From assembly GCA_023665605.1 (NCBI GenBank), contig JAMPDP010000001.1:1495702-1559701 (forward strand): a stretch of 64,000 nucleotides of DNA, in the 5' to 3' direction. Below are positions 45,792 to 55,909 of this stretch, in pieces. Below the pieces are notes generated by a model. The model saw only the letters and a list, made by a program, of their open reading frames with translations. It made no database searches and had not been told where the DNA came from. The first letter of the stretch is position 1, and each line of letters begins with the position of its first letter. Origin of the DNA: Candidatus Amulumruptor caecigallinarius. Its GTDB lineage: Bacteria; Bacteroidota; Bacteroidia; Bacteroidales; Muribaculaceae. Position numbers and translations under genes: made by a program.

Positions 45792-48700
45792 ATGTTTCGA
45801 CGGATTATGATGGCCGTGATGATACCGCTGGGCGCGGTAATCGGCGGCTCTGTGACCCTCTCGGCGACACCGCCGTCAACGGCTGTCAAGGCCGTTATGG
45901 CGAAGGATGGCACCGAGGGGGCCGCGTTCAAGAGACTCTATGAGAAGGCATCGCACCGCCGCGTGAAGGGCGTGAGCCTGGAGCGGGCTATGCGTGCTAC
46001 CGAAGGTAACAATGCCGTGAGCTTGAAGACCCCGCTGCGCCAAGGTCTGTATGTGGGCGACGGCCCCTTCTCGCTCGGCATAAGCATAGTCTACTCCGCC
46101 GACATTGACCACGGCATCTACTCGCTCAACGAGATGGGTGAGTTTGCCGGGCTGGCTGTCGGTGAGGACTATAATGCCACTTACGGCGGCGTGAAGGCCG
46201 GAGGCAAGTATTTCGTGGCCAACAGTGCGCGTGTGGATGGTACCCTCAAGAATTACAACATCCTCTACAATGCCTCCACATGGCGGGAAATCACCCGCAC
46301 GGAGAGTGCTCCGGTCAACACCTTCTCCTACGCCATGGCCGAGGATCCCACGGATGGCAAAATCTACGGCTGCTTCCTCACCTCCGACGGCGAGGGCCAG
46401 GAGTTTGGCACGATAGACATCGAGACCTTCGAGCGCACATCCACCATCTGCAAGCTCCGCGAGAGCTGGCAAGCTGCGGCATTTGCCGAGGACGGCACCC
46501 TCTACGTGCTGCTCGACGACGGCTCGCTTAACAAGGTGGACAAGCGCACCGGCGACAAGACCAAGGTGGGCAACACCGGCATCCCGATGGATTACCTCAC
46601 CTCCGGAGTGATCAACCACCGCGACGGGAAGTTCTACTTCGCGTCCAACACCGACACCGAGTGGAAGCTCTATGCCATCGACGTGGCAACGGCCAAGGCT
46701 ACTGCCATCATTGACTTCGGTGAGGACATACAGATGCGCGGTATGTTTGTGGGCGACCCTCTGGCCGCTGACAAGGCCCCGTTCGCGGCCTCGACTCCCG
46801 CACTTGACTTCGCTCCCGGTGCACTGAGCGGCTATGTCACCTTCACCGCCCCTGACAAGCTCTATGACGGGTCGGCACCGAGCGGTGCCCTCACCTACCG
46901 ACTGGAGCGCACCGGCACCGAGGTGGCTTCCGGAGCTACCGACTGGGGCAAAGCTGAGCGCGTGCCCCTCACCGTAGCCAATCCCGGCCACTACCGTATC
47001 ACCGTGGTGATGCACAATGAAGCCGGCGACTCCCCCGCCTCATCGCTGCGCGTGTATATCGGCAACGACTACCCCGCCGCTCCCGCCGAAGTGAGTCTGG
47101 AGCGTGACGGCAACAAGAACGTGCTGGCCTGGGATGCCGTTACCACGGCTCAGAACGGCGGCTACGTTGACCCGTCGAAGATAACATACAGCGTCTATCG
47201 TTACCCCGACAACACCGCCATAGCCACCGGCCTGACCGCCACAGGCTACACCGACATCGTGGAGGAGCCTGCGGAGACCACCGTGTACCGCTACGCCGTG
47301 ACCGCCACTTTTGACGGCCGCGAGGGCGACCCCGCCATCTCCGCTGACCTCACTCTCGGGGCACTGCGCCTCCCCTACTTCGAGGATTTCAGCACCGAGG
47401 CCGGGGCTGAGAAGTATAAGGTGATTGATGCCAACGGCGACGGCCTCACCTGGGAATACAACCAGCAGAACCACTGCATGACCATCCGTTACAGCAAGAC
47501 CGAGCAGATGGATGACTGGCTCATCACTCCTCCGGTGATGCTGGAGGCCGGCAGGAGCTACGAGGTATCGTTTGACGCCATCGAGAGCACCCCCCGCTAC
47601 GGCCCCGAGAAGATAGCCGCCTATGTGGGTACGTCGCCCACAGTCAACGGCATGACCATGCAGGTGGTGCCTGTCACAGTGATTGCCGACCAGGAGCATA
47701 TCACCACCAAGGTGGTGGTAAAGAGCTCGGGAGCCTACTACCTGGGCATACATGGCTGCAGTGACCCGGACAAGTTCTACCCCCGTATCACCAACATCCG
47801 GATAGAGGATGGCGTGTTTGACAACTCCCCTGACCGCGGCGAAATGACTGTGACACCTGACTATAACGGCGCCAACAAGGCCGTGGTCAAGGTGACAGCT
47901 CCGACCCATGACGTGACAGGCGGCAAGCTCGACGTGCTCGCCAAGCTCACCGTGACCCGTGACGGTACGGAAATCTTCGAAAAACTCAACCCCGTGCCCG
48001 GCGAAAGCTATCAGTTTGACGATGCCGTGCCCGCCGCCGGCTACTACACCTACGGGCTCACCGCTTACGGCGAGTCAGGTGCCGGCAAACTGCTTGAGGT
48101 GACCAACCATGTGGGCATGAACCTGCCCGGGGCTCCGCGCAATGCGGCGATGACCGAGATTGGCAACAGCGGCAAGGTAGTCATCACCTGGGATGCCCCG
48201 GAGACCGACACCGACGGCAACCCGATGAACCCCGAGCTGCTGAGTTACAGCATCTTTGACTTTGACAATGACGAGATAGCATCTTATCTCACCTCGCTGT
48301 CACACACCTATCAGGCCGTGGCTGCCGACAAGCAGGCGTTCACCCGCTTCTACGTCCACGCCGAGAGCCCCGCAGGTCTCAACGAGATGAAGTTCGGTGT
48401 GACCCCCCTCACCGCAGTAGGTACCCCCTATACACTCCCGTTCACCGAAACCTTTGCCAACGGCACCCTCAACCACCTGTGGGCTCAGGGGGGCGACGGC
48501 GACTGGATGGTGATAGCCAGCTCCAACGCACCGGCAGCCGACCCGCAGGATAATGACGGCGGCATGCTCTGCTACACCCCGCGCAAGGCTGAGAGCACCG
48601 GACGCTTCTTCTCCGGCAAGATAGACCTCGGCGAGACTGCCAACCCCGCCTTCACCTTCTTCTACTACGCCGTGGCCGGCAACTCCAACACCATGGATGT

Positions 48701-50240
48701 GACCGTGCGCGACCTCACCGCCGGCACCGCTGCCACCATCCTGACAAGCATCCCCCTGAGCGAGGGAGAGGGTTGGACAAAGGCTGTGGTCAACCTTGCC
48801 GCTTACAAGGGCAAGAACGTGGAGGTGGGCATCACCTGCAACGTCAAGGACTACACCGACGACATGGTGTTTGACAACCTGCGCGTGATGAACATGATAC
48901 CCGACAACCTGAGCATCCGCGACATCACACTGCCGCGCGAGCTCTATGCCGGCAACAAGCTCAGCGCCGCAGTCACCGTGGAGAACAACGGCTCCAACGC
49001 CGCCTCTGCCTTCACCGTCAGCCTCTATGCCAACCGCGTCAAGGTGACGTCAAGCGAGCCGCTCACCCTGGCCGCCGGCAAGAGTGCCAACGTCACGCTG
49101 GAGATGACCACCACCCCCTTCACTGATGCACGTCTGGTGTGCTACGCCGAGGTGGACTATGCCACTGACGGCGACAAGAGCGACAACACCTCAGAACGCA
49201 CCGAGGTAACGGTAGCCGAGTCACCCTACCCCGGCGTGACGAACCTCAGCGGCTCCTCCGCCGCAGCTCCTCAGATGAGCTGGACAGCCCCCGTGCTCAC
49301 CGAGACCGACGGTGCAGAGACCACCGAGGACTTCGAGAGCCTCCCCTCATTCGAGCTCAACCCCTCCGGCAAGTGGGCATTTGTAGACATGGATGGCTCA
49401 GCCACATACTCGCTCCAGGGCATACCGTTCCCCAACAACGGTGCCCGCATGGCCTACATAGTGTTTGACTCATCGCTCGCCGGCCTGAGCGACACCTATG
49501 CCGCGCACTCCGGACAGAAGTACATGGCCTGCATGGCCGCCACAGCCGGCGCCAACGATGACTGGATGATCTCGCCCGAGCTCAACGGCGAGGCACAGAC
49601 CATCAGCTTCTGGGCCAAGAGCTACACTGACACCTATGAGCTTGAGGCGTTCCGCTTCCTGACTTCCGACACCGGTCGTGATACCGGGTCATTCACCCGC
49701 ATCGACACCAAGTGGGATGTGCCCACCACATGGACCCGCTATGAGTTCCGGGTGCCCGCCGGCACACGCTACTTCGCCATCGAGTGCATCTCCGAAGACA
49801 GCTTCATCTTCATGGTGGATGACGTGACCTACACACCCGCATCGCCAACCGCAGGGCTTGAGCTGAAGGGATACAACGTATATCGCGACACGAAGCTCCT
49901 CGCCGGCACTGAGACTGCGGCCTTCACCGACCACAACCCCGTGGCAGCCACTCACACCTACCACGTCACCGCTCTCTATAACAAGGGTGAGTCTGCCCTG
50001 TCAGAGGCGTTGCTGCTCGGCGCGAATGCCATCAGCGATGTCACTGCTGATGCCGGTGCTAAGGTGACCACCCACCGCGGCGAGATTCAAGTAACCGTCC
50101 CCGCCGGCATGCGCGTAGCCATCCACGCCATTGACGGCACCACCCGCCACACCGGCACCGGCGATGCCCGCGTCAAGGTGGAGAGCGGCGTGTATGTGGT
50201 GACCACAGGCAACATTGCAACCAAAGTAACAGTAAAATAA
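45792..50240 (+). CDS. Large secreted adhesin-like protein with T9SS tail
   Basis: A 1482-residue secreted protein. Start at ATG 45792 (MFRRIMMAVMIPLGAVIGG), a signal peptide; the frame is open 23 codons more upstream. A beta-propeller-like region (about 75-330) is followed by Fn3-like domains and three choice-of-anchor J/MAM-like domains, at roughly 525-680 (YFEDFSTEAG), 890-1040 (FTETFANGTL) and 1175-1355 (TEDFESLPSF). A CARDB-like domain lies between the second and third. The last 60 residues (VAIHAIDGTTRHTG, GVYVVTTGN) match a type IX sorting tail. Such proteins usually sit on the cell surface and bind matrix or glycan; no enzyme domain is visible. Next gene 24 bases downstream. Confidence 0.82.
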   Translation: MFRRIMMAVMIPLGAVIGGSVTLSATPPSTAVKAVMAKDGTEGAAFKRLYEKASHRRVKGVSLERAMRATEGNNAVSLKTPLRQGLYVGDGPFSLGISIVYSADIDHGIYSLNEMGEFAGLAVGEDYNATYGGVKAGGKYFVANSARVDGTLKNYNILYNASTWREITRTESAPVNTFSYAMAEDPTDGKIYGCFLTSDGEGQEFGTIDIETFERTSTICKLRESWQAAAFAEDGTLYVLLDDGSLNKVDKRTGDKTKVGNTGIPMDYLTSGVINHRDGKFYFASNTDTEWKLYAIDVATAKATAIIDFGEDIQMRGMFVGDPLAADKAPFAASTPALDFAPGALSGYVTFTAPDKLYDGSAPSGALTYRLERTGTEVASGATDWGKAERVPLTVANPGHYRITVVMHNEAGDSPASSLRVYIGNDYPAAPAEVSLERDGNKNVLAWDAVTTAQNGGYVDPSKITYSVYRYPDNTAIATGLTATGYTDIVEEPAETTVYRYAVTATFDGREGDPAISADLTLGALRLPYFEDFSTEAGAEKYKVIDANGDGLTWEYNQQNHCMTIRYSKTEQMDDWLITPPVMLEAGRSYEVSFDAIESTPRYGPEKIAAYVGTSPTVNGMTMQVVPVTVIADQEHITTKVVVKSSGAYYLGIHGCSDPDKFYPRITNIRIEDGVFDNSPDRGEMTVTPDYNGANKAVVKVTAPTHDVTGGKLDVLAKLTVTRDGTEIFEKLNPVPGESYQFDDAVPAAGYYTYGLTAYGESGAGKLLEVTNHVGMNLPGAPRNAAMTEIGNSGKVVITWDAPETDTDGNPMNPELLSYSIFDFDNDEIASYLTSLSHTYQAVAADKQAFTRFYVHAESPAGLNEMKFGVTPLTAVGTPYTLPFTETFANGTLNHLWAQGGDGDWMVIASSNAPAADPQDNDGGMLCYTPRKAESTGRFFSGKIDLGETANPAFTFFYYAVAGNSNTMDVTVRDLTAGTAATILTSIPLSEGEGWTKAVVNLAAYKGKNVEVGITCNVKDYTDDMVFDNLRVMNMIPDNLSIRDITLPRELYAGNKLSAAVTVENNGSNAASAFTVSLYANRVKVTSSEPLTLAAGKSANVTLEMTTTPFTDARLVCYAEVDYATDGDKSDNTSERTEVTVAESPYPGVTNLSGSSAAAPQMSWTAPVLTETDGAETTEDFESLPSFELNPSGKWAFVDMDGSATYSLQGIPFPNNGARMAYIVFDSSLAGLSDTYAAHSGQKYMACMAATAGANDDWMISPELNGEAQTISFWAKSYTDTYELEAFRFLTSDTGRDTGSFTRIDTKWDVPTTWTRYEFRVPAGTRYFAIECISEDSFIFMVDDVTYTPASPTAGLELKGYNVYRDTKLLAGTETAAFTDHNPVAATHTYHVTALYNKGESALSEALLLGANAISDVTADAGAKVTTHRGEIQVTVPAGMRVAIHAIDGTTRHTGTGDARVKVESGVYVVTTGNIATKVTVK

Positions 50241-50263
50241 TCACACAAAAAGTAATCCGAACT

Positions 50264-51175
50264 ATGACTGTCAAGAGTCTGATGGCCGGCCTGGTGGCGC
50301 TTACAAGCGCCACCGTGGCCACCGCAGCCATCCCCGCCACTTACAGCGTGACCCCGGCCCCCGGGAGCACCGTCACCGAGATTAAGGAGATCGTAGTGAC
50401 CTCAAGCGTCGACACCGACTTCTGGCCTTACTCCAACGCCAAGATTTATGTTGATGATGCCTCCGTGGCCTTCACCGCCAAGGTATCCGGGTCATTGAGC
50501 AACGTGATCACCTACACCCTCACCGACGCCATCACCGCCGCCGGTGAGCACACCATCCGCATCCCCTCCGGCTCATTTGACTACGGTGAGTCTGGCTGGG
50601 AGGAGCCCAATGAAGAGATTTCATTCAGCGTCACCATTGGCGGCGGCAGCGAACCCAACCCAGAGCCCACCCCCGAACCCGAGGAAGACCCCAAGGTAAT
50701 CCCCACCACTTTCCAGGTGATACCCGAAGCCGGCAGCTCCGTATTCTCAATCACTGAGATCACTGTGAAGTCCACAGAGTATGACTATCTCGTGGCCAAC
50801 AGCAGCAAGAAGCTGAGCATCAACGGCTCCGACGTTGATGCCACCACGTCAACCTCCGGGTCATACAAGAACCTGCTCACCTACACACTGGCTGAGCCTG
50901 TCACCACTCCCGGCAAGTATCTGATTGTGCTCCCCAAGGGTGCCTTCACCTACGAGGATGACTGGGGCGACACCGACAGCGACGAGTTCCGCTTTGTACT
51001 CACAGTGAGCGACTCCGCATCGCTGACCGGCATCAACGCCGAGGCTCATGACGGTGCCGTGAAGGCCTATGACCTCAACGGACGCATGCTCCCCGGCATC
51101 AGCACCGAGGCCGACCTGAACCGTCTCCCCGCCGGCATCTACATCATCAACGGCCGCAAGCAAGCCGTGAAGTAA
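50264..51175 (+). CDS. Secreted two-repeat Ig-like protein with T9SS tail
   Basis: A 303-residue protein with a signal peptide ending TVATAA (1-22). Two homologous beta-sandwich repeats of about 105 residues follow (starting TYSVTPAPGSTVTEIKEI and TFQVIPEAGSSVFSITEI), joined by a linker PNPEPTPEPEEDPK. Both share the ITEITV/NLLTYTL-type strands. The C-terminus KAYDLNGRML... GIYIINGRKQAVK is a type IX sorting tail. It is 24 bases behind the large adhesin-like gene and likely co-transcribed. Function unknown; possibly a surface-binding companion of that protein. Confidence 0.78.
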   Translation: MTVKSLMAGLVALTSATVATAAIPATYSVTPAPGSTVTEIKEIVVTSSVDTDFWPYSNAKIYVDDASVAFTAKVSGSLSNVITYTLTDAITAAGEHTIRIPSGSFDYGESGWEEPNEEISFSVTIGGGSEPNPEPTPEPEEDPKVIPTTFQVIPEAGSSVFSITEITVKSTEYDYLVANSSKKLSINGSDVDATTSTSGSYKNLLTYTLAEPVTTPGKYLIVLPKGAFTYEDDWGDTDSDEFRFVLTVSDSASLTGINAEAHDGAVKAYDLNGRMLPGISTEADLNRLPAGIYIINGRKQAVK

Positions 51176-51205
51176 CCTCTCACCCATCCGAGAACCCACA
51201 CGCAA

Positions 51206-51238
51206 AGCGGGGCCATGCCACACCGGCACGGCCCCGCT
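51206..51238 (+). terminator. GC hairpin after the secreted-protein pair
   Basis: AGCGGGGCC (51206-51214) pairs with GGCCCCGCT (51230-51238) around a 15-base loop. Only a short T-run (CATTTCCC) follows. Confidence 0.5.
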
Positions 51239-51323
51239 CGCATTTCCCGCTAATCCCCGCTCACCGCTAATCCGGCTGATCCCTGCCAAGAGCCTGTTGG
51301 CACTCATTCTCAAATTCTATTTA

Positions 51324-51331
51324 TATCTTTG
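51324..51331 (+). promoter_or_regulatory. -7 box far upstream of the Lrp gene
   Basis: TATCTTTG matches TAnnTTTG. TTG occurs at 51297-51299, 24 bases upstream, a little too far. It lies 196 bases before the Lrp start codon and would make a long leader or a separate small RNA. Confidence 0.4.
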
Positions 51332-51441
51332 CTACCAAAGCAAGTCTCTCTTGATTAGAGATTTGGATGGAACCGGTCATAGCACCCCGAGAGAGCGCAT
51401 GGAAAGAGAGGGCGAAGGATGGGTGGTTTAAAATATTTGAT
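51332..51441. other. Leader or small RNA region
   Basis: No open frame is apparent. TCTCT...AGAGA at about 51345-51361 forms a short hairpin. The stretch is bounded by two -7 boxes (51324-51331 and 51442-51449). I cannot name it. Confidence 0.3.
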
Positions 51442-51449
51442 TAACTTTG
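51442..51449 (+). promoter_or_regulatory. -7 box for the Lrp gene
   Basis: TAACTTTG matches TAnnTTTG, 77 bases before the start codon of the Lrp-type gene. No TTG at the usual distance. Confidence 0.45.
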
Positions 51450-51526
51450 CGTTAGATTTTCGGCCGGGCTACGGGGAGACTACCGGCTCCCGCACGGCCC
51501 TATAACAGATTTGCTCAGAGTCCTTT

Positions 51527-51988
51527 ATGGAAAAGATAGATAGCCTTGACAGGCAGATACTCGAGATAGTGATGAACAACGCCCGCATCCCGTCAAAGGA
51601 TGTGGCGGAGGCCTGCGGGGTGTCGCGTGCGGCGGTGCACCAGCGCATCCAACGCATGATTGACATGAATGTGATCACCGGCTCGGGTTATTATGTGAAC
51701 CCTCACGTGCTGGGGCTGCATAACTGCACCTATATCGGCATCACCCTGGAGCGCGGGGCGCTCTATCACAGCGTCGCCGAGCAGCTCCGTGAGATACCGG
51801 AGGTGACGGAGTGCCACTTCGTGACAGGGCCTTACACAATGCTTATCAAGCTGTTCGCGCGTGACAATGAGCATCTTATGGACCTGTTGAACGGACGGAT
51901 CCAGAACATTCCCGGTGTGACGCACACCGAGACGCTTATTTCGCTCGACCACAGCATCCACCGCAAAATCCCCATCTATCCGAATTGA
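51527..51988 (+). CDS. Lrp/AsnC-family transcription regulator
   Basis: A 153-residue regulator. The N-terminal winged HTH (about 4-62) contains LDRQILEIVMNNARIPSKDVAEACGVSRAAVHQRIQRM in its usual order, and the RAM (ligand-binding) domain spans about 70-150 with VTECHFVTGPYTMLIKLFARDNEHL. Lrp-type proteins sense amino acids and form octamers. It may regulate the leu and arg clusters, but neither is adjacent, so this is speculation. It starts 350 bases after the secreted-protein gene and has its own promoter region. Confidence 0.92.
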   Translation: MEKIDSLDRQILEIVMNNARIPSKDVAEACGVSRAAVHQRIQRMIDMNVITGSGYYVNPHVLGLHNCTYIGITLERGALYHSVAEQLREIPEVTECHFVTGPYTMLIKLFARDNEHLMDLLNGRIQNIPGVTHTETLISLDHSIHRKIPIYPN

Positions 51989-52069
51989 GCCCCCTACACT
52001 AAGTAGTCACAGCTCACATCCACCCGGCAGACCTGAATGAGTCTGCGCGGGTGGTATTTTTTTTTACAA

Positions 52070-52651
52070 TCATTCATCACCACCCTCACACCCATCATAT
52101 CCCTCATACTCATCGTACCACTCATAGTCATCATACTCCTCATACTCATCCTCATCTTCATACTCATCATACTCCTCATCCAAATCATCTTCCTCGTCAT
52201 CCTCCTCACAGTCCTCCTCGCCATCATATATATAGATGTCAGACTGAAGCATCTCCAGGTCCCAGTATATATCCTCCAGTTCCTCTTGTGAAGCCTCAGC
52301 ATCCGTTAGAGCGTCGACGCGCTCCCGGAGTGCATCAAGCCGCGCGGCAAGCTCGTCGAAGCGTTCCACCGGCGCATCCATATCAATAAGCTGCTCCTCC
52401 ATCTCATCCAGACGCGCCTGCAAAGCCGTCGCATCCGGCGTCACTGCATCCGGTGTCACCAACGCCGCTTTATCGCCGCCATCGCCGCACTCTGCGTCAC
52501 CACACCCCTCACTGTCTCTTCTTGCAGCCCATTCTTCATAAGACACATAAGGGGGCACAGCACCATCCTCGTGCCGCCGCCGCTTGCCCGAAAGCATACC
52601 GCACACCCAGCTGAACAGAGCAAAACCGCCGATAAAACTCCAGAAGCCCAT
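52070..52651 (-). CDS. Acidic coiled-coil protein with low-complexity tail
   Basis: A 193-residue protein from ATG 52651; the frame is open 16 codons further, without change to the picture. It has one transmembrane helix near the start (about 1-20), a linker, a coiled-coil region of about 50 residues (LQARLDEMEEQLIDMDA and ELAARLDALRERVDALTD) and a tail of about 60 residues almost entirely Glu, Asp and Tyr (for example DEEYDEYEDEDEYEEYDDYE). The tail repeats give regular DNA of CATACTCATC type. I recognise no family. It probably faces the cytoplasm and binds cationic partners or metal ions; this is inference. Confidence 0.6.
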   Translation of the reverse strand: MGFWSFIGGFALFSWVCGMLSGKRRRHEDGAVPPYVSYEEWAARRDSEGCGDAECGDGGDKAALVTPDAVTPDATALQARLDEMEEQLIDMDAPVERFDELAARLDALRERVDALTDAEASQEELEDIYWDLEMLQSDIYIYDGEEDCEEDDEEDDLDEEYDEYEDEDEYEEYDDYEWYDEYEGYDGCEGGDE

Positions 52652-52782
52652 GTCAAAACTATTAAGCAGTAATACAAAAAAGCCAAAGCGAAAACCCAAA
52701 GAGAGTCTTCACCCACAAATATACCGCATATGCTCGGCCAAATAGCCGCACGACAATGTTAATAAGGGTTAATGACCGAAGC

Positions 52783-55700
52783 CTAATCTATCTCGTTGAC
52801 AATATCACCAAGATGCTCAATCTTGTCCACCACATTATAGCGCACGGTGCCGGTCGATATTGAGTTGAACAGACGCTTGGCACATTCAATTTTCGCTTTT
52901 TCTACTCCGCGAAACTCAATATCCTCCAGTGTGCCTTTTGTCTCAGCGATAAAGAATATATGGCGTATCCCGCAGCCCTCCTCAAAAACGATTGCCCAGT
53001 CGGGAGCATAATTGCCCACCGGGGTTGGGATTTTGAGCTTCCTCGGAAGTTTGGCAAAAATGGCCACTTCCGTTTTCTCTTGCAATCCCTTTGCAAAAGC
53101 CCTCTCGACATCGCTGTCGCAGGCAACGTATGGTGTGATGTGCTTCGGCAACTCAATTGCCTTGTTGATGTTCAACCGGCGCTCCGGCACAAAGATTGTG
53201 CTGTCGTAAGGTTCGGCGGCAGTAGGATTGTAGGTGATATGCTCTACAATCATGGTCGCTTTTTGCTCTCGGATCTCTTTGATGACGTTACGGATAAATT
53301 CTTCGGGGTTGTTCTTAAACAGCAAGGCTTTCAAACCGATACCTTGAAGGATTTTCACCACGGAGCGGCGAGTGAGTCGCGCACCTTTGGCGATGTCGCC
53401 GACAAGGTCGTAAGGCACTGACGATGTGCAGACATCGGTCAGCTCGCGGGTGGTGGAGTGAGTATTGCCAAACTCTGTGACTTTCTCACGGTCTTGCTCG
53501 CCTGACACCATCACATATTGCAGTTTGGTGACGGTCAGATTCTTGCGCAGGGCAGCAATTGACTTCTCAATGAGCTCATCACTGTCATAATGTACGGTAT
53601 AGACGTACTTGTGATTGATTTCGTTCCAGAGTTTCTGGAACCGCTCATCCGAGAAGTTCTCGTTAAGCTCATTTGCCTCAGTGGAAGCGGTGGCTTCCTC
53701 AACCATTTCTTCAAGCGCTTTGGGATTGAAGATACCGGCAATGAGTGTCTGCATACCCTCCTCAATAATCTTGATAGGCGAATCATCTGGCAGTACAAGC
53801 AGCTCTTTGGCCGCTGCATCGGCATGATATTTGGGCGTAAGGTTGCCATCGCGCGTCACATAGCCACTCTGATAGAGATACCCCAATATGAGAGTGGCAT
53901 CCATGAGGTCAATGGTGTGTTTCTCGCCATTGGTATCGGTAACGATTTTGCCGAGGAAGTAGTCTTGCGAAGCGGCTGTGATACGGTCGCGCAGTGCCTC
54001 GCGTGTCTCACGTTGGAGCGCCGAGGTAAAATCGGTATAGCTTTCGTTGGCAATTACAGTGAGTTGGTTTACCAAGTGCACATCCTCGCCGAGCAATTCT
54101 TTGTCCTGGCGAATACCGTTCTTGTCAACGCAGATGCGCAGACCGCGACCCACTTCCTGACGTTTGGCAGTGGTGGAGCTGCTGTGTCGCAGTGTGCATA
54201 TTTGGAAAACATTGGGGTTATCCCAACCCTCGCGCAGTGCCGAGTGCGAAAAGATGAATCGCGTCGGCTCGTCAAAACTCAGCAGACGTTCTTTATTCTT
54301 CAGAATAAGATCGTAGGCTGAGATGTCATCCGAAATATCGGAGCCTCGTTTGGTTTCGGAGTTGACCGAGCGGCCTTTCTTGTCGATGGAGAAATAGCCG
54401 CAATGCGTCTGATAAGGATAGAATCTGCGCAGATACATATCATAAGGTGTGTCGAACACCGTGATATAGTCATTTACGATACGCGCATATTCCTCCTCGA
54501 ATATCTTCTGGAATTTGCCTTTTATCTCATTGCCCTCCTCGTCGTAACTGCGATAGTGGCTTACTTCATCTATGAAAAACAGCGACAGGCATTTGATGCC
54601 ACGGTTGAAAAGTTCCTTTTCCTTATCGAGGTGGGCAATGATTGTCTGGCGAATCTGTACGCGCTGCATGGCTTCTTCGTTCGTGTCGCCGACAACCTCG
54701 CCCGAATATAGCGTCTTACCGTTGAGGAACGTAACATAGCCACGGCCCCGAGGATTGATTTCAGTGATGGTGTAACCATCATACTGAGCAAGTCCGCTTT
54801 CATTGGCAAGAGAATCGCCTACGGAGAATCGCTTCACCTCGCGACGGATTGTGCCGTCTTTGCGTTTCACCTCGATTTCGAGACGCACTTCCGGAGCATG
54901 TTTGGGCGAGAGCACCATGCCGTCGAGATACATATAGCCCGAAGTGCCTTTCAGGTTTTTGATTTCAAAGCCATGAACGGCGATGCGTTTTACAAGCCGC
55001 TCGCGGTAGGCATCATAGGCATCGAGAGCATATATAGTGTCATGCTTGGTCTTGTGAGTGGCCGAATAGTTCAGCACGAACAATGGCTTGAATTTGGCAA
55101 GGGCTGTCTGTGTGGCTGCGCCCTCCATCTTCTGCGGCTCGTCCATTATGATAATCGGACGATTGGCGGCTATCACGTCAATCGGGCGTCGTGAGCCGAA
55201 TTCATCACGCTTTGAGTAGATGATGCGGCTCTCCTTTGAGCGTCCTCCCTCTTTGAGCGACGCGGCAAAGGCCTGCGTGTTGATTATCATTACCGATATG
55301 CCGCTATCCTGCGAGAACTGGTCAAGCTGATTGAGGTTTGACGAGTTGTAGACAAACCACCGGGCTTTCTTGCCGTAATGCTCCATGAAGTGATCTTCGA
55401 GCATGGAGAACGATTTGGCTACACCCTCGCGGATGGCAATGCTCGGTACAACGACAATGAACTTCGACCAACCATAACGTTTGTTGAGTTCAAACATCGT
55501 CTTGATATAGACGTATGTCTTGCCAGTGCCGGTTTCCATCTCGATGTCGAGATTAACCGCACCGAGACCGGGAGCAAGCGATGTGCTTGGCGTGATTTGG
55601 GTCTGTATCTGGATGTCGCGGATATTGTTGAGCAACCGGCTCTTTGTCAGCTCAACATCAGCGTTTCGGTAACCGGCCTCCTCATCATCCGAGAATATAG

Positions 55701-55830
55701 AGCCTTGCATCTTCCTCCCAATATCGCGGCGATACTTCGTGGCATCGTGCGAGGGTTGCCCTCTGAACACATTCACCGTATCCTCGACAGCCTCCGTTTG
55801 ATATTGTTGTATCTTAAACTGAAACTTCAT
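52783..55830 (-). CDS. res: Type III restriction enzyme Res subunit
   Basis: A 1015-residue helicase-nuclease. Start is ATG 55830 (MKFQFKIQQYQTEAV); a TTG four codons upstream is less likely. Helicase motif I is ETGTGKTY (about 99-106), motif II is MDEPQKMEG (about 230), and motif VI is in QEVGRGLRICVD. The C-terminal nuclease region has PDWAIVFEEGCG with AETKGTLEDIEF, consistent with a PD-(D/E)XK active site. Together with Mod it would move along DNA from unmethylated asymmetric sites and cut between two head-to-head sites. It follows mod by 79 bases on the same strand. Confidence 0.93.
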   Translation of the reverse strand: MKFQFKIQQYQTEAVEDTVNVFRGQPSHDATKYRRDIGRKMQGSIFSDDEEAGYRNADVELTKSRLLNNIRDIQIQTQITPSTSLAPGLGAVNLDIEMETGTGKTYVYIKTMFELNKRYGWSKFIVVVPSIAIREGVAKSFSMLEDHFMEHYGKKARWFVYNSSNLNQLDQFSQDSGISVMIINTQAFAASLKEGGRSKESRIIYSKRDEFGSRRPIDVIAANRPIIIMDEPQKMEGAATQTALAKFKPLFVLNYSATHKTKHDTIYALDAYDAYRERLVKRIAVHGFEIKNLKGTSGYMYLDGMVLSPKHAPEVRLEIEVKRKDGTIRREVKRFSVGDSLANESGLAQYDGYTITEINPRGRGYVTFLNGKTLYSGEVVGDTNEEAMQRVQIRQTIIAHLDKEKELFNRGIKCLSLFFIDEVSHYRSYDEEGNEIKGKFQKIFEEEYARIVNDYITVFDTPYDMYLRRFYPYQTHCGYFSIDKKGRSVNSETKRGSDISDDISAYDLILKNKERLLSFDEPTRFIFSHSALREGWDNPNVFQICTLRHSSSTTAKRQEVGRGLRICVDKNGIRQDKELLGEDVHLVNQLTVIANESYTDFTSALQRETREALRDRITAASQDYFLGKIVTDTNGEKHTIDLMDATLILGYLYQSGYVTRDGNLTPKYHADAAAKELLVLPDDSPIKIIEEGMQTLIAGIFNPKALEEMVEEATASTEANELNENFSDERFQKLWNEINHKYVYTVHYDSDELIEKSIAALRKNLTVTKLQYVMVSGEQDREKVTEFGNTHSTTRELTDVCTSSVPYDLVGDIAKGARLTRRSVVKILQGIGLKALLFKNNPEEFIRNVIKEIREQKATMIVEHITYNPTAAEPYDSTIFVPERRLNINKAIELPKHITPYVACDSDVERAFAKGLQEKTEVAIFAKLPRKLKIPTPVGNYAPDWAIVFEEGCGIRHIFFIAETKGTLEDIEFRGVEKAKIECAKRLFNSISTGTVRYNVVDKIEHLGDIVNEID

Positions 55831-55909
55831 TCGTAGAAACAATCATCTTGCCATTTGATTTTTCATTCTTCGCTCGTTTGCAACATTCCAAAGGTATGTC
55901 TCTACAAGG

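Noticed and set aside
45876-47015. 379-codon minus-strand frame opposite the adhesin-like gene
   Set aside because: It covers the signal peptide and first domains of a well-supported plus-strand gene and has no motif of its own.
52037-52291. Hydrophobic plus-strand frame that looks like a membrane protein
   Set aside because: It is the reverse reading of acidic codons of the minus-strand gene (GAG, GAT, TAT become CTC, ATC, ATA). The coiled coil on the minus strand is a better explanation.
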